This document shows positions 59,258 through 64,000 of a stretch of 64,000 bases of DNA, piece by piece. Below the pieces are notes generated by a model. That model was not told the origin of the DNA. It searched no databases and saw only the letters and a program-made list of their open reading frames with translations. Source of the DNA: Chloracidobacterium sp. (lineage in GTDB: Bacteria; Acidobacteriota; Blastocatellia; Pyrinomonadales; Pyrinomonadaceae); NCBI GenBank assembly GCA_016715795.1, contig JADJXP010000002.1:868001-932000 (forward strand). The letters run 5' to 3'. The number at the start of each line of letters is the position of its first letter. The first letter of the stretch is position 1. Made by a program: the position numbers and the translations under genes.

Positions 59258-59640
59258 AGATATTGCTCGACACCCATTGCCTTCTTTGGTGGGACGACCA
59301 AACCACCAAGTTGTCTAAGACGGCGCTGTCCGCATTGGAGGACGAGAATAATACCCTGTATATTAGCGACGCCAGCATTTGGGAACTGCAGATCAAATCG
59401 CAGTTAGGCAAGATCGGCTTGCGTACAACGATCGAGGAGTTGATAACGGACCAAACCCGGGATAACGGGGCCAGGATACTGCACATCGACACAGACCATA
59501 TTCTCGGTTTACAAAAGCTTCCGTTTCACCACAAAGACCCTTTCGACCGGCTACTGGCTTCTCAGGCGTAGATAGAAGCTCTTACATTGGTGAGCGTCGA
59601 TACGATCTTCGATGCTTACGGCGTGACACGGCTGTGGTGA
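59254..59640 (+). pseudogene. VapC-like PIN-domain toxin with an internal stop
   Basis: TTG start at 59254 overlaps the antitoxin stop (TTGA). The PIN residues ILLDTHCLLWW, SIWELQIK and KDPFDRLL are intact, but TAG at 59569-59571 interrupts at residue 106 where relatives have a Gln/other codon (SQA-stop-IEALTLVSVDTIFDAYGVTRLW). The remaining 23 codons continue in frame to TGA 59638, including the SVDTIFDAYG block that usually carries the last acidic ligand. The truncated form is probably inactive, which would leave an orphan antitoxin. Confidence 0.8.
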
Positions 59641-59650
59641 CAAAGTCTTT

Positions 59651-60988
59651 ATGATCATAGTGATTATCGGTGCCCAGTGGGGCGATGAAGGCAAGGGAAA
59701 GGTCGTTGACCTGCTTGCTGATAGATTTGATATCGTGTCTCGGTATCAGGGCGGGCACAACGCCGGACACAGTGTGTATGTGGGTGATAAAGCGTTTGTT
59801 CTCAGGCTTTTGCCGTCGGGGATCATTCACGAAGACAAGACGTGCGTGCTCGGCAACGGCATGGTGATCGATCCGAAGGCGTTCTTTGAAGAGGTCGATC
59901 AGATAACTGAAAAGGGAATTTCGGTCTCGCCGGAACGGTTGAAAGTTTCGTCGCGAGCGCACCTGATAATGCCGTACCACCGGGCCCTTGACCACACGTC
60001 CGAGGAGCGGCTCGGCAACGAAAAGATCGGCACTACGCTGCGCGGCATCGGCCCGGCGTATGAGGACAAGGCAGGCCGGCGCGGAATTCGCGTTGCCGAC
60101 GCGATGTCGCCCGACATCCTAAAGCTCCGCGTCGAGCGCAATCTGGAGGAAGCCAACAGAATAGTCGTACTTTACGGCAACCAGCCGCTGCGGGCGGATG
60201 AGATCCTAGCCGAACTCGAACCGTTGGTCGAACGGCTGCGGCCATTTGTGTGCGAGACGTCACATTTTCTCGCCGAGGCCCGTAAGTCTAATAAAAAAAT
60301 ATTGCTGGAAGGTGCCCAGGCGACGCTTCTCGACGTCGATCACGGCACGTATCCGTATGTCACGTCGTCCAATCCGACCGCCGGCGGTGCGTCGGTCGGT
60401 GCGGGAATTCCGCCGCATCATATCAGCGGCGTGCTCGGAATTGTCCGGACTTACGCGACGCGTGTCGGCGAAGGCCCGTTTCCGACAGAGATGATCGAGG
60501 GCGAGGCCGAGATGGCCGACGTCATTCGCGAACGTGGCCGCGAATACGGCTCCGTGACCAAACGCCCGCGCCGCTGCGGCTGGTTCGACGCCGTAGCGAC
60601 GCGCTACGCGGCCGAACTGAACGGTTTCGATTCCGTCGCCCTCACCAAACTCGACGTGCTCGACACCCTCGACGAGATCAAGGTCTGTGTCGCTTACGAG
60701 ATAAACGGCAAATGTGTCGATACGTTTCCCGCCGTTTCGAGCGACCTGAGACAGATCAAGCCGGTTTACGAGACGCTGCCCGGCTGGGTGACGGAAACGC
60801 TGGGCACGACCGAGTTTGAAAAGTTGCCAGGGAACGCACGTAAGTACGTACAATTCCTCTCCAGCCAGATCGGCGTCGAGATCGGCCTGATATCCACAGG
60901 CCCAGAACGCGATCAGACGATCATAATTCGCAATTCTACGATGGAAGGCTGGTTTCAGTCAGAACCACCTGCGGTAGCGGGTGGTTGA
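59651..60988 (+). CDS. purA: Adenylosuccinate synthetase
   Basis: 445 residues. First step of AMP branch from IMP, GTP-driven. Seen: GAQWGDEGKGK, GGHNAGHSV, GTTLRGIGPAYEDKAGRRGIR, EGAQATLLDVDHGTYPYVTSSNPTAGG, and GPERDQTI at the end. The last residues (SEPPAVAGG and stop) come from the inverted-repeat element 60957-61090; the ancestral end was probably near MEGWFQ or RN. Confidence 0.96.
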   Translation: MIIVIIGAQWGDEGKGKVVDLLADRFDIVSRYQGGHNAGHSVYVGDKAFVLRLLPSGIIHEDKTCVLGNGMVIDPKAFFEEVDQITEKGISVSPERLKVSSRAHLIMPYHRALDHTSEERLGNEKIGTTLRGIGPAYEDKAGRRGIRVADAMSPDILKLRVERNLEEANRIVVLYGNQPLRADEILAELEPLVERLRPFVCETSHFLAEARKSNKKILLEGAQATLLDVDHGTYPYVTSSNPTAGGASVGAGIPPHHISGVLGIVRTYATRVGEGPFPTEMIEGEAEMADVIRERGREYGSVTKRPRRCGWFDAVATRYAAELNGFDSVALTKLDVLDTLDEIKVCVAYEINGKCVDTFPAVSSDLRQIKPVYETLPGWVTETLGTTEFEKLPGNARKYVQFLSSQIGVEIGLISTGPERDQTIIIRNSTMEGWFQSEPPAVAGG

Positions 60989-61090
60989 ACGTGGTCATGG
61001 ACAAGCCTTGCGATCGCGACGGCTTGGTACGTTTTGTCGAGCTGAATCTGGCGTTGGTTCAACCACCCGCTACCGCAGGTGGTTCTGACT
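60957..61090. mobile_element. Inverted-repeat element (copy B)
   Basis: Perfect 34-bp inverted arms (60957-60990 and 61057-61090, core CCTGCGGTAGCGGG) around a 66-bp interior. It adds the tail and stop codon of purA and ends one base before the ATG of the GNAT gene. Copies A (42652) and C (29124) share arms but not the interior. Confidence 0.88.
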
Positions 61091-61567
61091 ATGAGCATTG
61101 AGATAATCGAATTCGAAGACAAATGGGCGGCGGATTTTGCCGCCCTTAACTACGAGTGGATCGAGCGATACTTCACGGTCGAACGCCATGACCGTGAGAT
61201 CCTCGACAATCCCCGTCAATACGTCCTCGATCCCGGCGGCGAGATCTTCATGGCCGTCGCCGACGGCGTCGCGGCAGGGACGGTTGCGATGATACCGGCG
61301 GGCAATGGCGTCGTGGAATTGACCAAAATGGCGGTTTCGCCCGGATTTCACCGGTTGGGCATCGCCGACATGCTGATGGACCGCTGCATCCTATTCGCTC
61401 GCGAGGCGGGCTACGCGACCATCTTCCTCGAAACCCATTCCAGCCTCGCCCCGGCCGTTGCGCTCTACCTCAAACACGGCTTTGTCCAAACCCCGACTGA
61501 CCCGAATTCCGAATACGCCCGCGCCGACGTGAGAATGGAGCTTGCCTTAGCAGACACCAATCTGTAA
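61091..61567 (+). CDS. GNAT family N-acetyltransferase
   Basis: 158 residues from ATG 61091. Acetyl-CoA fold: motif A is VELTKMAVSPGFHRLGIADMLMDRC (relaxed Q/RxxGxG/A) and the C-terminal FLETHSSLAPAVALYLKHGF. Substrate unknown. The start codon abuts the inverted-repeat element, so its promoter or ribosome site must lie within that element. Confidence 0.82.
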   Translation: MSIEIIEFEDKWAADFAALNYEWIERYFTVERHDREILDNPRQYVLDPGGEIFMAVADGVAAGTVAMIPAGNGVVELTKMAVSPGFHRLGIADMLMDRCILFAREAGYATIFLETHSSLAPAVALYLKHGFVQTPTDPNSEYARADVRMELALADTNL

Positions 61568-61624
61568 AATCTTGCATTCGGCAAAGGTGCCTTCACTCAT
61601 GTGCGGGCTACCGACACGCCGCGT

Positions 61625-61700
61625 GGTCCGATAGCTCAGTTGGTAGAGCAAATGGCTTTTAACCATTGGGTCCCAGGTTCGAGTCCTGGTCGGATCACCA
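61625..61700 (+). tRNA. tRNA-Lys (anticodon UUU)
   Basis: 76 nt with encoded CCA. Acceptor GGTCCGA / TCGGATC (one G-U pair), D arm TAGCTCAGTTGGTAGAGCA, anticodon loop CTTTTAA, T arm CAGGTTCGAGTCCTG. Its downstream sequence becomes AT-rich, typical of an integration site, but no repeated 3' end is visible inside the window. Confidence 0.96.
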
Positions 61701-61716
61701 ATATAATCAATAAGTT

Positions 61717-61741
61717 AAGGCGTCCAAGTTGGACGCCTTTT
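61717..61741 (+). terminator. tRNA-Lys terminator
   Basis: AAGGCGTCCA / TGGACGCCTT with a 3-nt loop, then TTTT. Confidence 0.85.
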
Positions 61742-61881
61742 CATTTAATCTAACTATTATCTAACTATTCCAAACCTATTTCACTCGTCAATTACTTCTT
61801 GAGAGGAATAGTCATGGCCGTTGTACTTGTTTAGGTTTGCATCAAATCAAGCCCGACATAGCTTCTTTCTTCTTGACGGCG

Positions 61882-62169
61882 CTATGCTTTTAATCTAGGT
61901 CGTCGAGGGCGAGGCTTCAACCCGCGCATCATCTCAAAGGTGAGGATCACTAGACGAGAACCGTCACGTTGAAGGGGAGTAATCCTTCCCTGGCTAATGC
62001 GATGTCTCACCGTATCGTCAGATATTCCCAACGCCTCGCAAGCTTCCTTTTGCTTGACAGCGATAACAGAATTGAATGGATGGAAATGATCTTCCAGTTT
62101 TTCATCTAACAACGCCCCCAGAGTCTCAACGAGTTCTTCCTTCGGGATTAGAATAAATTTGTCATCCAT
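61882..62169 (-). CDS. Helix-turn-helix (excisionase/MerR-like) protein
   Basis: 95 residues. C-terminal two-thirds read as a small DNA-binding helix-turn-helix: AVKQKEACEALGISDDTVRHRISQGRITPLQRDGSRLVILTFE, the pattern of HTH_17/excisionase proteins. An N-terminal helical part of about 30 residues precedes it. Found directly after tRNA-Lys, where such genes often belong to integrated elements; no integrase is seen here. Might instead regulate the CHAT gene next to it. Confidence 0.75.
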   Translation of the reverse strand: MDDKFILIPKEELVETLGALLDEKLEDHFHPFNSVIAVKQKEACEALGISDDTVRHRISQGRITPLQRDGSRLVILTFEMMRGLKPRPRRPRLKA

Positions 62170-62375
62170 GTGTTTTGCTCCTTTGGAATTTCAAAGTGCA
62201 AAACGCGTGCCTCGGCATAGATCACTCTCGGATGCCTGTAAATACGAGACCTCTACAAATAACAGTGGATAGTTTTAGGTTTTAGCTGGAGCATTTTTGC
62301 ACCACTTTTCTTTCAAATGGTGCATTTTTCATCCATAGAGAATAATTTTCGCCGATGAATGGATTTTGCTCCGAT

Positions 62376-64000
62376 TTACCGAAAGTCACCGAGAAGCGTA
62401 AAGCTTGCCCAATAGTATGGTTCGTAGGTTTCCGATGATTTGTCACGGATCATCGAGATTGCTGCGTTTTGAAGAGCTCGTGCTGCCGGGATTCCTTTTT
62501 GGTATTCCTTGTAGAAGTTTTGTGCAAACAATCCGGTTGATCGGTCGTTGGCTTCCCATTGAGATGAAATTACCGTAGTGCTTCCTGAGCCTAGTAAAGC
62601 CCAGCCGATGCTGACAACGCCTTCGCCGTTAAGCACATTGTTTGTGTCACACGAGGCTATGAAGGCAAGGCTTTGGGGTTTGAGATGAATTTTCAGCAGG
62701 TTGTTGACCGTTATTCGGCCGTTATGATTTCTCGATGGTTTGAATCCAAGAAAAGAATCCAGCGGTTCTTCGCGATCGGCCTGAGCGTGCATCGCGAAAT
62801 GCAGAATATCGACCCCATTAGATAAATTGACGAACTGCAGCGAGGTGGCTCCGATTATTGGCTGGACTCCTAGAAGTTTCCCAACTGCCGCAGCTTCCTG
62901 GTTTACAAATCGAAGCGAACGGTTCTCAAATGTATTGTTAGCAAAAACTTGTGCGGCTTTTCTGAACGGAGCCTTTTTCTTAAGTGATTCAAGCAGCAAA
63001 GAGACCGAAGGCGAGTAGCTGACCATTTTCTTTTCGATCAAGTACGACTCACCGTCAGGGCTTAAAGCATGGAATGGGATCTTCCAGAGCGACTTGTCCG
63101 GAACGAACACTATATGGGAAGCACTGAGCGATAAAGGTTCTATTAGAAAATCGTAAATCTCCTTTCCGTCATTCTTGAAGAAAATCCGATTCATGATCTT
63201 GTTTCGGACACTATTCGCCATTGCAACGACTTCCGCCTCAGAGATACCCAGTCTGACACGACGAATGGGCTTATGTTTTTCAAGCACGTGAGCCGCAAGC
63301 TTGCCATCAAGCGAAAAAAAATATGACACGATTGCCGTGTCATCAAGGCCCTGTATATTGTCCAACTGCAATGACTTTGCCGCAGGGGTCGAGTTCTGTG
63401 GAATTGCGTTTGTTATGTTTGCTTCAAAATCGTCCAATGCGCTCGTGTCGTCGCCATTGAGAAATCCTGACGAGAGATCATTTGCTCTTTTTCTAATACC
63501 CGGAGAAATATCTGAAGATTGTTTTAGCGGCGAGAAGTTGATGCGGTCACTCAGGACCCTTGCCTTGAGGTAATCGACGGTTTCAAATGACCTGCTAAGA
63601 TCACGGGCATCAGCCTCGACCTCCGCAATCAATCTATAAACCGAGTGGAAGGTTTCAAGCATCGAGAGCGATAACGGTGCGTCGTCAGTCGGCCTTGCCT
63701 CGGTTACGATCGCCTCGGCCTTCCGCAGGGCCTTCAAAGCTGACTCTTTGTTGCCCAGCCCCCAATGTCCCCTAGCGAGCAATAGATACAAATGCGGAAG
63801 GTTCTCACGAAAGTTCTCCTTTTCCGCAAGGCGCAAAAGTACTTCGCTCAACTCGATAAGCTTTCCCCAATTGCGTTTCCGCTCCGCAATGGTGGCTTTC
63901 CAATAAGGAACCACGAAATCGGAGGAAGACTTCATTGTTTCGAGCCGAGAGAAGTGTTTTTCTGATTCACGAGCATTGTCTTGCAAAGCGTTTAAGATTG
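62376..64000 (-). CDS. TPR-CHAT domain protein (partial at window end)
   Basis: At least 536 residues, still open at 64000. N-terminal part has tetratricopeptide-like helical repeats (LPHLYLLLARGHWGLGNKESALKALRKAEAI). C-terminal CHAT protease-like domain: candidate catalytic His in ILHFAMHAQ (about 62790) and Cys in FIASCDTNN (about 62650), with GFKPSRNHNGRITVNNLL between. CHAT is a caspase-related fold; TPR-CHAT proteins act in several antiviral defence systems and peptide-processing systems. AT-rich codon use here differs from the rest of the window, suggesting transfer. The N-terminus and any partner lie outside. Confidence 0.85.
   Translation of the reverse strand, partial: ILNALQDNARESEKHFSRLETMKSSSDFVVPYWKATIAERKRNWGKLIELSEVLLRLAEKENFRENLPHLYLLLARGHWGLGNKESALKALRKAEAIVTEARPTDDAPLSLSMLETFHSVYRLIAEVEADARDLSRSFETVDYLKARVLSDRINFSPLKQSSDISPGIRKRANDLSSGFLNGDDTSALDDFEANITNAIPQNSTPAAKSLQLDNIQGLDDTAIVSYFFSLDGKLAAHVLEKHKPIRRVRLGISEAEVVAMANSVRNKIMNRIFFKNDGKEIYDFLIEPLSLSASHIVFVPDKSLWKIPFHALSPDGESYLIEKKMVSYSPSVSLLLESLKKKAPFRKAAQVFANNTFENRSLRFVNQEAAAVGKLLGVQPIIGATSLQFVNLSNGVDILHFAMHAQADREEPLDSFLGFKPSRNHNGRITVNNLLKIHLKPQSLAFIASCDTNNVLNGEGVVSIGWALLGSGSTTVISSQWEANDRSTGLFAQNFYKEYQKGIPAARALQNAAISMIRDKSSETYEPYYWASFTLLGDFR

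Noticed and set aside
61625..61741. Integrated prophage directly behind tRNA-Lys
   Set aside because: No integrase or duplicated tRNA end is visible; only the HTH gene and base composition hint at it.

Overview
The window is a bacterial chromosome segment, GC-rich except for its last ~2.3 kb, densely packed with genes on both strands. Gene content (glnA, pyrF, feoAB, purD, aroC, recG, murE, tig-clpP-clpX, lon, rho, glgA, purA), proteins with long Ser/Pro/Thr linkers, an FG-GAP/VCBS-type secreted protein, a Ser/Thr kinase and the many dispersed palindromes fit Acidobacteriota, probably class Blastocatellia (Pyrinomonadaceae-like). That placement is inference from style and content; no 16S gene is present.

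Layout. 1-8.1 kb: an Fe-S oxidoreductase fragment, two VanY-like paralogues around a zinc-ribbon/SH3 protein, glnA, pyrF and a DUF3108-type protein. 8.1-11 kb: a Fur-box-preceded feoA-feoB iron locus interrupted by a lone DUF433 gene. 11-17.5 kb: an EamA transporter, moaB, and a minus-strand run of an S10 peptidase with two secreted amidohydrolases. 17.5-26.4 kb: SDR, metallo-beta-lactamase phosphodiesterase-like protein, an uncharacterised envelope set (2-TM protein, zinc ribbon, SLBB export protein, matrixin) and a large APC transporter behind a structured leader. 26.4-38.9 kb: purD, an archaemetzincin lipoprotein, aroC, rsmD, recG, yhhQ, rpsT, a membrane DnaJ protein, ExbD and a frameshifted pabB. 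39-46.3 kb: amino-acid permease, PilZ protein, murE, tRNA-Leu and tig-clpP-clpX. 46.5-57 kb: divergent arsM/arsR, FG-GAP protein, lon, engB, rho and a Ser/Thr kinase. 57-61.6 kb: glgA, a broken VapC-type toxin-antitoxin pair, purA and a GNAT protein. 61.6-64 kb: tRNA-Lys followed by a more AT-rich stretch with an HTH protein and a TPR/CHAT protease-like gene running off the edge.

The most unusual feature is a set of dispersed short repeats built from degenerate tandem units with a strict period of 7, 8 or 9 bp, often paired as inverted arms, plus a separate family of elements with 30-34 bp inverted ends. They sit at gene ends, often supplying the stop codon, and in several cases are part of coding sequence: lipoprotein and secretory signal peptides (archaemetzincin, amidohydrolase), a hydrophilic FeoB loop, an insertion in chorismate synthase, and C-terminal tails of EngB, PurA, an EamA transporter and others. 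In pabB a 35-nt array of five heptamers coincides with a frameshift, and removing exactly 35 nt restores the frame. How these arrays arise is not explained by anything visible here.
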